DNA of 64,000 nt from an uncultured Anaerolineae bacterium (GCA_903875215.1 CAIQVH010000016.1:1-64000); one strand, 5' to 3'; positions 50,645 through 59,052 are shown, numbered from the stretch's first letter. The notes: generated by a model from the letters alone, not told the origin. Numbers and translations: made by a program.

Positions 50645-51169
50645 ATGAGCGAGCTGGCACCGAAAAATGTTGCCGCGCAGGCTGTAACGGCCTACCAGGG
50701 AGGCGACTATGCAACTGCGGCGCGCTTGTTTGGCGAAGCCGCCGAGTTTTTTTTAGCCGCTAACCAGGCGCTGGATTCCGCCGAAATGAAAAACAATCAG
50801 AGCGTGGCCTTTCTGCAAGCCAAAAACGCCCGAGCCGCCTTTGAATCAGCCCGCGGCACGGGCAATCTCTTTGCCAGTGCCGGCGATGACCGCCGCGCAG
50901 GCCTGGCCTTTGGCAACGAAGCCTCTGCCCTGCTGGCGCTTGGGCAATCCGGCGCAGCCGCAGAAAACTTTCAGCATGCCGCGCAGGCCTTTCAGCGTGC
51001 CGGCGAAGATCAACTCCGGGCCGAAGTCATGCAGGCCATCGCCGGAATCCAGCTCAAGCAGGGGAAAATCATGGCGTCACTCCTCAGCCTGCAAATTGGC
51101 CTGGCAGGAGTGCGCGCTCCAACCCTTAAACAAAAAATCCTCTTATTTCTGCTCCGCTTCCGCGCATGA
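50645..51169 (+). CDS. TPR-type helical repeat protein
   Basis: The product has 174 residues from the ATG at 50645 (AAGAGG upstream). It is rich in Ala and amphipathic helices with TPR-like spacing (AVTAYQGGDYATAARLFGEA; GLAFGNEASALLALGQSGAA; NFQHAAQAFQRAGEDQLRAE). A basic hydrophobic tail (LKQKILLFLLRFRA) may touch the membrane. It is probably an adaptor. It is ATGA-coupled to the GNAT gene. Confidence 0.78.
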   Translation: MSELAPKNVAAQAVTAYQGGDYATAARLFGEAAEFFLAANQALDSAEMKNNQSVAFLQAKNARAAFESARGTGNLFASAGDDRRAGLAFGNEASALLALGQSGAAAENFQHAAQAFQRAGEDQLRAEVMQAIAGIQLKQGKIMASLLSLQIGLAGVRAPTLKQKILLFLLRFRA

Positions 51170-52014
51170 TAAATACCCAGGTACTCATCCGTCCCGCTGT
51201 CACCACCGATCAGACGCGCATCGCGAACCTGATTTACTTCGAATCCAAAGTCCACCGCCATTTGGATTGGCGTACCCCGCTCGACTGGATTGGCGCACCC
51301 GAATACTGGCTGCTCGAACAAAACGGCATCCCATCTGCCGCTCTGGCCTGCCCGCCAGACCCCAAGACAATTGCCTGGCTGCGATTGTTCGCTGTTGCAT
51401 CCAGCCTCCCAGCCTCCACCGCATGGGACATACTCTGGGGCACCGCCCAAAGCGTTATGCAGGGCCGCGGGTTGACAGTCGCCGCCATTGCCGTTCACGA
51501 CTGGTTGCAGGAATTGCTCAGCACTTCAGGCTTCATCGAACGCCAGCAGGTTGTTGTGCTGGCGCAAAACAATCTCCCCTATCGCCTCAAACCCAACCGC
51601 CTTGACCTGGTGATACGCCCCATGACCCAGGCTGATCTGCCCGAAGTGGCCGCCCTGGACGCCGCCTCCTTTGAACCAATCTGGCAGAATTCGCTTACAT
51701 CCCTGCGTTTTGCGCTCGGCATGTCCGAAATATCCACGGTCGGCCTCCTCAATAATCAGATCGTCGCCTACCAGCTGAGCACACGCAATCCTTTTGGCGC
51801 GCACCTGGCCCGCCTCGCCGTCCAACCCGGTTTGCAGGGACATGGCCTCGGGTACCTGCTTGTCCAAGACCTGTTGCAAAATCTCCACCAAGCAGGCTTT
51901 TCACGCCTGACGGTCAACACCCAAAACAACAATTCTGCCTCGCTCGCCCTGTATGAGAAAATAGGTTTTCGACGCACCGGCGAGCACTATACCGTCTTTA
52001 CCCGTACCTTATAG
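51166..52014 (+). CDS. GNAT-family N-acetyltransferase
   Basis: The product has 282 residues. The C-terminal half (about 145-282) is a standard GNAT domain: VIRPMTQADLPEVAALDAAS, the acetyl-CoA motif ARLAVQPGLQGHGLGYLLVQ, and NTQNNNSASLALYEKIGFRR. The N-terminal half starts LIRPAVTTDQTRIANLIYFE and looks like a second, degenerate GNAT fold without a clear acetyl-CoA loop. Substrate unknown; it could modify a protein or small molecule linked to the regulator unit. Confidence 0.87.
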   Translation: MINTQVLIRPAVTTDQTRIANLIYFESKVHRHLDWRTPLDWIGAPEYWLLEQNGIPSAALACPPDPKTIAWLRLFAVASSLPASTAWDILWGTAQSVMQGRGLTVAAIAVHDWLQELLSTSGFIERQQVVVLAQNNLPYRLKPNRLDLVIRPMTQADLPEVAALDAASFEPIWQNSLTSLRFALGMSEISTVGLLNNQIVAYQLSTRNPFGAHLARLAVQPGLQGHGLGYLLVQDLLQNLHQAGFSRLTVNTQNNNSASLALYEKIGFRRTGEHYTVFTRTL

Positions 52015-52032
52015 GATGTACAGGGGAAAATC

Positions 52033-52650
52033 GTGAAAGAATCCAGCCCCCGTCCCACCTCCCTGCGCTTTTTCCGCCTGTTTTGGGATACTCTGGTGAC
52101 TGAACTGGGCCCCGAAACGCTGCGCCTGGTCCTCGAAAAAGCCAACCCCCCAGTCGAATTTGACGACCCTGACACCATTTCCCGTTATACCCCCGTCAGC
52201 GCCGCTGAAAAATATGCCCGCATCCAGCAGGCCATCCGCTCCTACTACGGCCGCGGCGCGCGCGGCGAACTGACGCGCATCGGGCGTCTGATCTGGGGCC
52301 GCCAGCTTGAAACCGCCTCCTATGTCGCGAAAGCCCAGGCCCAGCTTGTGCGCAACCTGCCCCCTTCCCTGCGGATAAAACCCAGCCTCGACCTCCTGGC
52401 GAGTTTCCTGCGCGAACGTCCCGACGGGGTCACCGTTCACAGTCTTGATCTCGATCTGCTGCTTGTCGACCATTCCTCGTCAGTCACGATTGGGCAAACT
52501 GAAGTTCACCCAATCTGTTTTGTAACCCTGGGCCTGATTCAGGAAGCATTATATTGGGCCTTCGGACGCGAATTCGACGTGGAAGAACGCTGTTGTCGCG
52601 CCGCCGGCGCCGCGCAGTGTGAATTTAAGATCACGCTGGCCGCCAACTGA
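52033..52650 (+). CDS. V4R-like (4-vinyl reductase) small-molecule-binding domain protein
   Basis: The product has 205 residues from a GTG at 52033 (AGGGGA upstream). Its C-terminal third (FVTLGLIQEALYWAFGREFD then VEERCCRAAGAAQCEFKI) matches the end of V4R domains, with a Cys-Cys-x6-Cys cluster where V4R proteins carry conserved Cys residues. The N-terminal part (FFRLFWDTLVTELGPETLRL) is helical. V4R domains bind hydrophobic or tetrapyrrole-like ligands in some families. It may be the sensor of the XRE-TPR-GNAT unit (inference). Confidence 0.62.
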   Translation: MKESSPRPTSLRFFRLFWDTLVTELGPETLRLVLEKANPPVEFDDPDTISRYTPVSAAEKYARIQQAIRSYYGRGARGELTRIGRLIWGRQLETASYVAKAQAQLVRNLPPSLRIKPSLDLLASFLRERPDGVTVHSLDLDLLLVDHSSSVTIGQTEVHPICFVTLGLIQEALYWAFGREFDVEERCCRAAGAAQCEFKITLAAN

Positions 52651-52661
52651 GCGGCCAGCGT
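52633..52661. terminator. Inverted repeat across the stop codon, probable terminator
   Basis: ACGCTGGCCGC and GCGGCCAGCGT are perfect 11-bp arms with a 7-nt loop containing the TGA of the V4R-like gene. The T-tract is weak. It lies before convergent clpS. Confidence 0.6.
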
Positions 52662-52695
52662 TCATTCCAGATAAAATCCGCAAGTGACGAGAAAA

Positions 52696-52998
52696 TTACT
52701 CGGGCTCCATTGTGAATCGCAATGGATACCCTTCCAGCCCGGCGGCGAAGTGCGCCCGCCCCACCCGGCGCTGGGCCTCGCTCTTTGGCAGAGTCTGCAC
52801 GTAAGCAGCGCCCGTTTTATGCGCGTGGAGCATGACCTCGAAAGCTTGCGACTGCCCAAGCAGGAAAATTCTCTCCAGCAAATGCACCACAAAATCCATC
52901 GGCGTCACTTCATCGTTGTGGATGATGACGCGGTAGAGCGGTTCCAGTTCCGTTTCCGAAAGCCCCTTGGGGCGGGGCAGAACCTGTGTCTTCGGCAT
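52696..52998 (-). CDS. clpS: ClpS, N-degron adaptor of the Clp protease
   Basis: The product has 100 residues. PLYRVIIHNDEVTPMDFVVH is the ClpS signature with the Asn/Asp substrate-binding residues, followed by AHKTGAAYVQTLPKSEAQ. It delivers proteins with N-degrons to ClpAP or ClpCP. It is separated by 9 nt from the oxidoreductase gamma subunit gene upstream and is probably read with it. No clpA lies next to it. Confidence 0.93.
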   Translation of the reverse strand: MPKTQVLPRPKGLSETELEPLYRVIIHNDEVTPMDFVVHLLERIFLLGQSQAFEVMLHAHKTGAAYVQTLPKSEAQRRVGRAHFAAGLEGYPLRFTMEPE

Positions 52999-53007
52999 AT
53001 GGAAACA

Positions 53008-53571
53008 TCAGGACGCAGTTTGAGCCGCGAGATGCTCTCTGGCAAAGTCGCAGCCGCGCTGCAGGGCTTCAAAGTTCTTGGGCAGCAGGTGCTTGTGGCG
53101 GGCTGAGAGATGGTTGCTCAATGCCGTTTGAACATCTTTGAGAGACAGTTCGGGTAGGCAGGCCAGCATGGCGCCCATGGCGACCATGTTGGTCAGCTTT
53201 TTATCGCCAAGCGCCTCGGCAATTTCGTTGGCGGGGATGAAAATACAGGTGATGTCTGTGCGCCGGGAAATGCGATCCACCATGGATTGGTTGACCACCA
53301 GCACCCCGCCGGCCTGCATTTCCGCCTCGTACTTGTCGAAGGATGGCAGATTGAGAGCGACCGCATACGGTGGGTGCTGTACCAGCGGTGAGCCAATTTC
53401 CTCGTCGGCGATCACGATCGTGCAATTGGCGGTTCCTCCACGCATTTCGGGCCCATACGATGGGATCCAGGTCACTTCAAAACCCGAATCCATGGCGGCG
53501 TAGGCCAGCACCTGGCCGGCAAATAACACACCCTGGCCGCCAAAACCGGCAATGATCAGTTCTTTTTGCAT
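53008..53571 (-). CDS. 2-oxoacid:ferredoxin oxidoreductase, gamma subunit
   Basis: The product has 187 residues. IAGFGGQGVLFAGQVLAYAA, then YGPEMRGGTANCTIVIAD and the FDKYEAEMQAGGVLVVNQSM region are characteristic of the gamma subunits of pyruvate, 2-oxoglutarate and 2-oxoisovalerate oxidoreductases, which bind coenzyme A. AGGAGA precedes the ATG at 53571. Last of the four subunit genes. Confidence 0.92.
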   Translation of the reverse strand: MQKELIIAGFGGQGVLFAGQVLAYAAMDSGFEVTWIPSYGPEMRGGTANCTIVIADEEIGSPLVQHPPYAVALNLPSFDKYEAEMQAGGVLVVNQSMVDRISRRTDITCIFIPANEIAEALGDKKLTNMVAMGAMLACLPELSLKDVQTALSNHLSARHKHLLPKNFEALQRGCDFAREHLAAQTAS

Positions 53572-53580
53572 GGCGGTCTC

Positions 53581-54363
53581 CTAGATACGAATATCGCCCA
53601 CGGCGGCTGACACTTTGAAATCGCCCAGAGGAAAGACCGGGATCATGTGATCTTCCACCCATTGCAGCGACTCGACAGGGGTAATGCCCCAGTTGGTCGG
53701 GCAGGTTGAGAGCAGTTCGACCATGGAAAAGCCCAGGCCGCGCACCTGCGTTTCAAAGGCGGTACGGACAGCTTTTTTTGCTTTGCGGATATTGGCCGGG
53801 TCGTGCAATGACCGGCGCACTACGTACCCCGCGCCATCCATTTTGGCAATCATCTCAGACATGCGCAGGGGATAGCCCTGTAATTCCACATCCCTGCCCA
53901 GCGGCGAGGAGGTGGTTTTCTGGCCGGGCAGGGTGGTGGGGGCCATCTGACCGCCGGTCATGCCATAAATGGCATTGTTGACAAAAATAACGGTGATGTT
54001 TTCGCCGCGCCCGGCCGCATGCATGATTTCGGCCATGCCGATCGAGGCCAGATCCCCGTCCCCTTGGTAGGTGAACACGATTCTGTCGGGCAGGACGCGC
54101 TTGATGCCGGTTGCCATGGCCGGGGCGCGACCGTGTGCTGCTTCGACGAAATCGGTGTCGAAGTAATTGTAGGCAAACACCGAGCAGCCAACCGGCGCGA
54201 CGCCGATGGTTTTCTCTTTGAGCATCATCTCGTCCAACACTTCGGCGATCAGGCGGTGGGCGGTGCCGTGTGTGCAGCCCGGACAATAATGGGTGCTTAC
54301 CTCGGTAAAAGAGGCTGGCCGGCAGTAAACAGCATTTTCTGGTTTAATGATTTCGGGATTCAT
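53581..54363 (-). CDS. 2-oxoacid:ferredoxin oxidoreductase, beta subunit (TPP-binding)
   Basis: The product has 260 residues. [20 protein letters not shown] supplies Cys and His near thiamine diphosphate, and [16 protein letters not shown] with [11 protein letters not shown] is the TPP/Mg motif. [15 protein letters not shown] near the C-terminus is seen in 2-oxoisovalerate and 2-oxoglutarate enzymes. It decarboxylates the 2-oxoacid and forms the acyl-CoA with reduced ferredoxin. It is 9 nt downstream of the alpha subunit gene. Confidence 0.92.
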   Translation of the reverse strand: MNPEIIKPENAVYCRPASFTEVSTHYCPGCTHGTAHRLIAEVLDEMMLKEKTIGVAPVGCSVFAYNYFDTDFVEAAHGRAPAMATGIKRVLPDRIVFTYQGDGDLASIGMAEIMHAAGRGENITVIFVNNAIYGMTGGQMAPTTLPGQKTTSSPLGRDVELQGYPLRMSEMIAKMDGAGYVVRRSLHDPANIRKAKKAVRTAFETQVRGLGFSMVELLSTCPTNWGITPVESLQWVEDHMIPVFPLGDFKVSAAVGDIRI

Positions 54364-54372
54364 AGATTTTCT

Positions 54373-55482
54373 CTACTTTGCCAGCATGCGTTCCAGCCAG
54401 GCCTGACGCGGATCGGCTGTCAGGCTCAGTTTCGTGGTCGCCATGCGTTGAATTTCTTTCAAGATTTCTCCGGGGAATGGCACCATCCCGCCGGTGCGCC
54501 CATAGAATTCGACCGGGGCGCGGCCTTTAACCGCCAACTGTACATCCTGCAGCATCTGCCCCATATTCATCTCGGTCACCAAAAAACCCTGTGCGCGGCT
54601 GGCCAGTTCATCCAACACTGCAAATGGGAATGGGCTGACGGTGATGGGACGCAGCAGACCGACTTTGATGCCCTGTTGGCGTGCAGTGCGCACTGCGCTA
54701 AGCGCTATCCGCCCGGCGGTACCGAATCCGACCACGACGAAATCGGCATCCTCGATGAAGTATTCCTTGTAACGCACCTCGTTTTTCTGAATCTCCAACC
54801 AGGTTTTGAGCATGCGCAGGTTCGCCACTTCCTCGGCGGGTGGGTCAATGTAGATTGAGCTCAGGATGCGCCGCGGACGTCCCAGGGCTCCGTTGGTCGC
54901 CCAGGGCCAGTCTTTGCGGAGCAGCGGGCGCATTTCTGGAAGTTCGGCAGGCTCCATCATCTGGCCAATATTTCCGTCGGCGATCAGCATGGTGACGCAG
55001 CGATATTTTTCTGCCAGGTCGAAGGAGGCTACCGTCAGATCAATGGCTTCTTGTACCGAAGCCGGCGCCAGCACAATGCGCGGAAAATCTCCATGCCCGC
55101 CGCCATGTACGGCCTGATTGTAATCACTCTGGGCCGGAGCAATGTTGCCCAGGCCCGGCCCGCCACGCATCACATTGATCAGGACCACGGGCACTTCGGT
55201 CCCGGCGATGTATGAAATCCCCTCCATCATCAGCGAAACACCCGGGCTGGAGGAAGATGACATCACCCGTACGCCGGTGCAGGCGGCGCCGTAAACCATG
55301 TTAATGGCGGCCACCTCACTTTCTGCCTGCACAAAAGCGCGCCCCAACTCAGGCAATCGGCGCGCAAGATGCTCCAAAATCTCGGTTTGGGGCGTGATCG
55401 GATATCCAAAATAGGCTTCAAGACCGGCGCGCACGGCGGCCTCGGCCATGGCAACATTACCTTTAATTAATTCGCGAGTCAT
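54373..55482 (-). CDS. vorB: 2-oxoacid:ferredoxin oxidoreductase, alpha subunit (VorB-like)
   Basis: The product has 369 residues. GNVAMAEAAVRAGLEAYFGY, PITPQTEILEHL, QAESEVAAINMVYGAACTG and INVMRGGPGLGNIAPAQSDY are typical of VorB, the large subunit of 3-methyl-2-oxobutanoate:ferredoxin oxidoreductase; 2-oxoglutarate enzymes are the close alternative. The C-terminal half (FVVVGFGTAGRIALSAVRTA) is the domain III fold. GGAGACGAG precedes the ATG. In an anaerobe this complex would serve branched-chain amino acid degradation or acyl-CoA synthesis. Confidence 0.88.
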   Translation of the reverse strand: MTRELIKGNVAMAEAAVRAGLEAYFGYPITPQTEILEHLARRLPELGRAFVQAESEVAAINMVYGAACTGVRVMSSSSSPGVSLMMEGISYIAGTEVPVVLINVMRGGPGLGNIAPAQSDYNQAVHGGGHGDFPRIVLAPASVQEAIDLTVASFDLAEKYRCVTMLIADGNIGQMMEPAELPEMRPLLRKDWPWATNGALGRPRRILSSIYIDPPAEEVANLRMLKTWLEIQKNEVRYKEYFIEDADFVVVGFGTAGRIALSAVRTARQQGIKVGLLRPITVSPFPFAVLDELASRAQGFLVTEMNMGQMLQDVQLAVKGRAPVEFYGRTGGMVPFPGEILKEIQRMATTKLSLTADPRQAWLERMLAK

Positions 55483-55490
55483 CTCGTCTC

Positions 55491-55733
55491 CTATACTCCG
55501 GCCAGTCTTGTCTTGATGACTTCTCTATAAACAGTAATGGCTGCATCCGGACAAACCAGCGCGCAGATTGCGCAGCCGGTGCAGCCCTCCTTGAAGATAT
55601 GGGCAGGGTGATACCCCTTGGGGGTGAGCTTGTTCATTTCAAGTTCAATCACCTCCTGCGGGCAGGCGCTGATACAGAGTTCACATCCCTTGCAATATTG
55701 GTCCGATACTTCTATCCAACCTTTTGAAGGCAT
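55491..55733 (-). CDS. 2x[4Fe-4S] ferredoxin-type delta subunit of the 2-oxoacid oxidoreductase
   Basis: The product has 80 residues from the ATG at 55733, with AAAGGAGATC upstream. The two clusters are CKGCELCISACP and CTGCAICALVCP, each CxxCxxCxxxC(P). It passes electrons from the TPP site to free ferredoxin. It is the first gene of the order delta-alpha-beta-gamma, with 8-9 nt spacings. The 204-nt gap to the divergent sulfatase holds the promoter. Confidence 0.93.
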   Translation of the reverse strand: MPSKGWIEVSDQYCKGCELCISACPQEVIELEMNKLTPKGYHPAHIFKEGCTGCAICALVCPDAAITVYREVIKTRLAGV

Positions 55734-55792
55734 TCCCGGATCTCCTTTATGAGAAGTTAGACAAAATTTGGCAGATATACTCTGCGTGCTGA

Positions 55793-55836
55793 TTATGACG
55801 TTTTCGGAAAAAAGTGGGTAGTGCAAAGCGTCATAA
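55793..55836. promoter_or_regulatory. Inverted repeat in the divergent oxidoreductase/sulfatase control region
   Basis: TTATGACG (55793-55800) and CGTCATAA (55829-55836) are perfect 8-bp inverted arms, 28 nt apart, about 60-100 nt before the ferredoxin start and the same upstream of the sulfatase. It could be an operator for a dimeric regulator shared by both directions. Confidence 0.4.
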
Positions 55837-55886
55837 AGAAGAACGTACGAACATCATTCTTTTTATGCAGGCTTTGTTCGGGCGAT

Positions 55887-55895
55887 TGGTATAAT
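55887..55895 (+). promoter_or_regulatory. Extended -10 promoter of the sulfatase gene
   Basis: TGGTATAAT is an extended -10 box 42 nt before the ATG at 55938. Confidence 0.55.
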
Positions 55896-55937
55896 CCCAT
55901 TCGTATCGTCAGAAGACGAACGGAAAGTGAGTCAATC

Positions 55938-57362
55938 ATGCCCCGTTTATTCAAGCTTGGCATTCTGATCGTGATGCTGGCAATTTCCAGCGGTGTTCTT
56001 TTGATTGCCCCGGCATGCAGCGTACTTAATCCCCCCGGCAACCAGGATCCGGCCAAGCCCAACGTTATCTTGATCATCACTGATGACCAGCCTGTCCATA
56101 CGCTCGATTATATGCCCATTGTGCAGAAAGAGTTGGTTGCGCGAGGCATCAATTTTACCCAGGCTTATGTTACAACTCCCCTCTGCTGCCCCAGCCGCAG
56201 CAGCATCCTGACCGGGCTGTATGCCCAGCATACGGGCGTCTTAACCAATCGCCCCGGAGCCCCGGCCTTCGAGAAGAACGACGCGACGCTTGGGGTCTGG
56301 TTCCACCAGGCCGGATACCGCACCTTCCTGCTGGGAAAGTATTTCAATAATATTGACCTTTTACCGGTCGATTTTGTCCCGCCTGGCTGGGACGATTATC
56401 AGATCTTCTGGAACCGCGATAAAAATTATGCCAACTTCTCGTTCTATAACGGCTACAATTTTAACGAGAACGGCAAAATCATCTCGTATGGCGATCAGCC
56501 GGAAGCCTACAGCACCGATGTGCTGACCCAAAAAGCCCTCAACTTCATCAGTAGCAGCGGCAGCCAGCCTTTCCTGATCTGGTTGGGGTATTATGGGCCG
56601 CACTACCCCTACGAGTCGGCGGCGCGCCACCAGAAAATGTTCAAAACCGATGCCGAGTGGAGCCCATACCTGCCGCCCAACTTTATGGAAGATGACCGCA
56701 GCGACAAACCCGAATGGATGCGCAACCAGAGCATTCGGATGGATGATGCTTTTGACGCCGACCAGGCCATTTTACGCTCTCTGCAATCGGTCGATGAAGG
56801 CATCGGGAAAATCCTGGCCTTGCTCGAAAAGCGCCAGATCCGCGACAATACCATTATCATTTTCCTCTCTGATAATGGTCTGGCGATTGGGGAGCACCAG
56901 ATCATCGGCAAGGATTGCCCCTACGAAGAGTGCATCAAGGTGCCATTCATTATCGACTACCCCGCGCTGATCACTGCTCCCCGCGTCGAGAGCCAGTTCG
57001 CTCTGAATATTGACATCGCGCCCACGCTGGCCGACCTGGCAGGAATCCCCCTCCCCACCGCGGTGGACGGCGTTAGCCTGGTTCCGGTTCTCCAGTCCGC
57101 CTCGGCGCCCGGGCGTGAGAGCTTCTTCTTTGAACATTACCGGGACACGGAAGCCGACGACCCCAGCGGGCTGGGGACGACCATCCCCTCATTTTGGGGC
57201 ATCCGCACCGCCGGGTGGAAATACGTGGAATATGAGACTGGTGAAAAAGAACTCTACAATCTGGTGAATGATCCGTACGAGATGCAGAATATCATCAACC
57301 AGCCCGGCACCGAACAGATCGTTGCCACCCTTTCTGGGCAGTTGCAGGCCTTCAGACCTTGA
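55938..57362 (+). CDS. Sulfatase (alkaline-phosphatase superfamily), exported
   Basis: The product has 474 residues from the ATG at 55938. A hydrophobic N-terminus ends in APAC, so Cys27 may be lipidated although the lipobox is weak. Metal ligands start at NVILIITDDQP. The signature TPLCCPSRSSILTG holds Cys83 of C-x-P-S-R, the residue converted to formylglycine, and GLYAQHTG completes it. FLSDNGLAIGEHQIIGK supplies more metal ligands. The enzyme should cleave sulfate esters outside the cell or at its surface. No maturase gene is adjacent. Substrate unknown. Confidence 0.9.
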   Translation: MPRLFKLGILIVMLAISSGVLLIAPACSVLNPPGNQDPAKPNVILIITDDQPVHTLDYMPIVQKELVARGINFTQAYVTTPLCCPSRSSILTGLYAQHTGVLTNRPGAPAFEKNDATLGVWFHQAGYRTFLLGKYFNNIDLLPVDFVPPGWDDYQIFWNRDKNYANFSFYNGYNFNENGKIISYGDQPEAYSTDVLTQKALNFISSSGSQPFLIWLGYYGPHYPYESAARHQKMFKTDAEWSPYLPPNFMEDDRSDKPEWMRNQSIRMDDAFDADQAILRSLQSVDEGIGKILALLEKRQIRDNTIIIFLSDNGLAIGEHQIIGKDCPYEECIKVPFIIDYPALITAPRVESQFALNIDIAPTLADLAGIPLPTAVDGVSLVPVLQSASAPGRESFFFEHYRDTEADDPSGLGTTIPSFWGIRTAGWKYVEYETGEKELYNLVNDPYEMQNIINQPGTEQIVATLSGQLQAFRP

Positions 57363-57368
57363 AGGTGG

Positions 57369-58199
57369 TCATTCCTGCGGGTTTTCCCAGATCATCCAAC
57401 CTTTGGAGAGCCATTTGCGCCGCAGGTTGATGCGATAGCCGTGCCGCGCCAGCCCCTCGGCGGCAGAAACGTACCACTGGCGCAAGCCCCAGGTTCGCAT
57501 TGGGCTTGTTTCGGCGCAGGCGGCTTTCCAGGCGCTGAAAAATTCTCCAATCGATTCGCCAGGCAGGACGTGGTGAATGTAGTTCTTGGGGAGAATGGTT
57601 TGAAATTCTAACGGGTCAAAGCCGAGATGAAAATTGGTGAAGAAGACCAGGGCTTCGCGCTGCCAGCCGGCTTCGTCACGGCGTAGTAAATTGGCGGCCC
57701 AGATGGCTCCGCTGGGATTGGAGGTGCCTTCAATCAGCAATCCGCCTGGCAAGACATAGCGCCCCAGCTGTTCCCAGGCTGGGGCGACTTCGTTTTCTTC
57801 GTACTGTCTCAGCACGTTAAAAGCGCGCATGGCGCGCACTGTTTCGCCGGGTTGCAGCGGCAGGTTGAAACCGCCCAGACGGAAAAAGGTGCGGGCATCG
57901 GAATATGGCAGGGCAGCCGCGACGCGTTCCGGTTCAATTTCCACCCCCAAGATTTTCAGGGTCGGGTTCAGGCGCCGGAATCGCGCGGCAGATTCGAGCG
58001 TGGTGACTGCTTCGGCGCCGTAGCCCAGGTCGACGAAGAGCGCGTCGGCAAATGGGCCGTCCTTGCGTGTCAGCAGGCCGGGTTCGTAGAGCAGGAGGAA
58101 GTTATCCACCTGGCGCAGGCGGTTGCGGGCGGTTTTCCCGCGCGTGACCTGTCCCTGGGGTTTTTTGGAGACGGCGAGGGGGTGGTTTTTGGGTCTCAA
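57369..58199 (-). CDS. Class I SAM-binding methyltransferase-like protein
   Basis: The product has 276 residues. ADALFVDLGYGAEAVTTLES resembles SAM motif I, with Asp before Gly-Tyr-Gly, and KILGVEIEPERVAAAL resembles the acidic motif II. YVLPGGLLIEGTSNPSGAIW sits where motifs IV/V of class I methyltransferases are expected. The N-terminus is basic (MRPKNHPLAVSKKPQGQVTR). The C-terminus has WGLRQWYVSAAEGLARHGYR. The target is unknown. It is ATGA-coupled to the hydrolase-like gene and convergent with the sulfatase gene 6 nt away. Confidence 0.7.
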   Translation of the reverse strand: MRPKNHPLAVSKKPQGQVTRGKTARNRLRQVDNFLLLYEPGLLTRKDGPFADALFVDLGYGAEAVTTLESAARFRRLNPTLKILGVEIEPERVAAALPYSDARTFFRLGGFNLPLQPGETVRAMRAFNVLRQYEENEVAPAWEQLGRYVLPGGLLIEGTSNPSGAIWAANLLRRDEAGWQREALVFFTNFHLGFDPLEFQTILPKNYIHHVLPGESIGEFFSAWKAACAETSPMRTWGLRQWYVSAAEGLARHGYRINLRRKWLSKGWMIWENPQE

Positions 58200-58981
58200 A
58201 ATCCGAGTAGAAATTTGGTTATCAGGCCGTTGGTGGCGGAGGCGGCCTCGAGATGCGGGCGGTGCCCCACGCCGGGCAGGGTGACCAGGGTGATTTCTGC
58301 ATGGTCGACCAGCAGCGGGGGGAGCAGGGACATGTCGAAGAGTGGGTCTGCTTCGCCGGCGATGAACAGGCTGCGGGTGGGCAGAATTTCGAGATTCATG
58401 CTCAGGTCATTCAGATGGGTGGGGATGCGCTGGTTCAGCGGAGCCGTGCGCCGGTAATTTTCCCAGACCTGGTTATACAGGCCCGGGCTGGTGTTTTTTA
58501 TCAGGCCGAGGAGCTGGCGGCGGGTCCAATTGGGGAAGCTGCGCCAGGCCAGGCTGGCGAGCCAGGGAAGCTGGTTGAGCAGCCTGGCGGGTCTGGAGAT
58601 TTGTTCGGAAGTAAGCAGGGGGTTGATCAGGACCAGGCGGAAGACGCGCTGGGGGTGGTTGAGGGCGTAGCGCAGGCACAGGTAGGCGCCAAAGCCGTGG
58701 CCGATCAGGATCGGGGCACGGATGAGTTCGAGGCTTTCGACCCAGCGGTGAAAGGCGGCCAGGTAGAGCGCGGTCTGGAAGTGCGCCGTCTGGTTGAAGG
58801 GCAGGCTTTGCCCGTGGCCGGGCAGATCGCAGGTATAGGTGCGGTGCCCGGTGATGGTGAGCGCCGGGATGAGCGCCTCCCAATCGGTCAGCGAGGCGCC
58901 GATGTCGTGGACGAGCAGGGCCGGGTGGCCGATTTCGCCGTCGACCAGGTGTTTCATCAGCAGAGGGTCGGTGGGTGACAT
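58196..58981 (-). CDS. Alpha/beta-hydrolase-fold protein with Gly at the nucleophile position
   Basis: The product has 261 residues. The fold is clear: VHDIGASLTDWEALIPAL (oxyanion loop), TCDLPGHGQS, the nucleophile elbow ILIGHGFGAYLCL, the acid-turn FIAGEADPLFD and the late His in LPGVGHRPHLE. In the elbow the expected Ser is Gly96 (GHGFG, not GHSFG). The Asp and His remain. It is therefore probably not a serine hydrolase. It may be a non-enzymatic binder or a cofactor-free enzyme of another mechanism. A -10 box lies 7 nt before the ATG at 58981. Confidence 0.85.
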   Translation of the reverse strand: MSPTDPLLMKHLVDGEIGHPALLVHDIGASLTDWEALIPALTITGHRTYTCDLPGHGQSLPFNQTAHFQTALYLAAFHRWVESLELIRAPILIGHGFGAYLCLRYALNHPQRVFRLVLINPLLTSEQISRPARLLNQLPWLASLAWRSFPNWTRRQLLGLIKNTSPGLYNQVWENYRRTAPLNQRIPTHLNDLSMNLEILPTRSLFIAGEADPLFDMSLLPPLLVDHAEITLVTLPGVGHRPHLEAASATNGLITKFLLGF

Positions 58982-58988
58982 GAGGGTT

Positions 58989-58994
58989 ATTATA
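58989..58994 (-). promoter_or_regulatory. Extended -10 box 7 nt before the hydrolase-like gene (leaderless-type)
   Basis: TGCTATAAT on the - strand is separated from the ATG at 58981 by AACCCTC. No Shine-Dalgarno is present. Confidence 0.55.
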
Positions 58995-58995
58995 G

Positions 58996-59034
58996 CAAGA
59001 GAAGTCCGCGCCCGAGAGCGTGGACTTCTCTTGT
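58996..59034 (-). terminator. Hairpin terminator after the YugP-like gene
   Basis: CAAGAGAAGTCC and GGACTTCTCTTG pair, with CGC/GCG inside and a short loop. It lies 19-57 nt after the metallopeptidase stop codon and directly abuts the next gene's -10 box. There is little T-tract. Confidence 0.65.
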
Positions 59035-59052
59035 GTGGGGGCTTTGTGCGTA

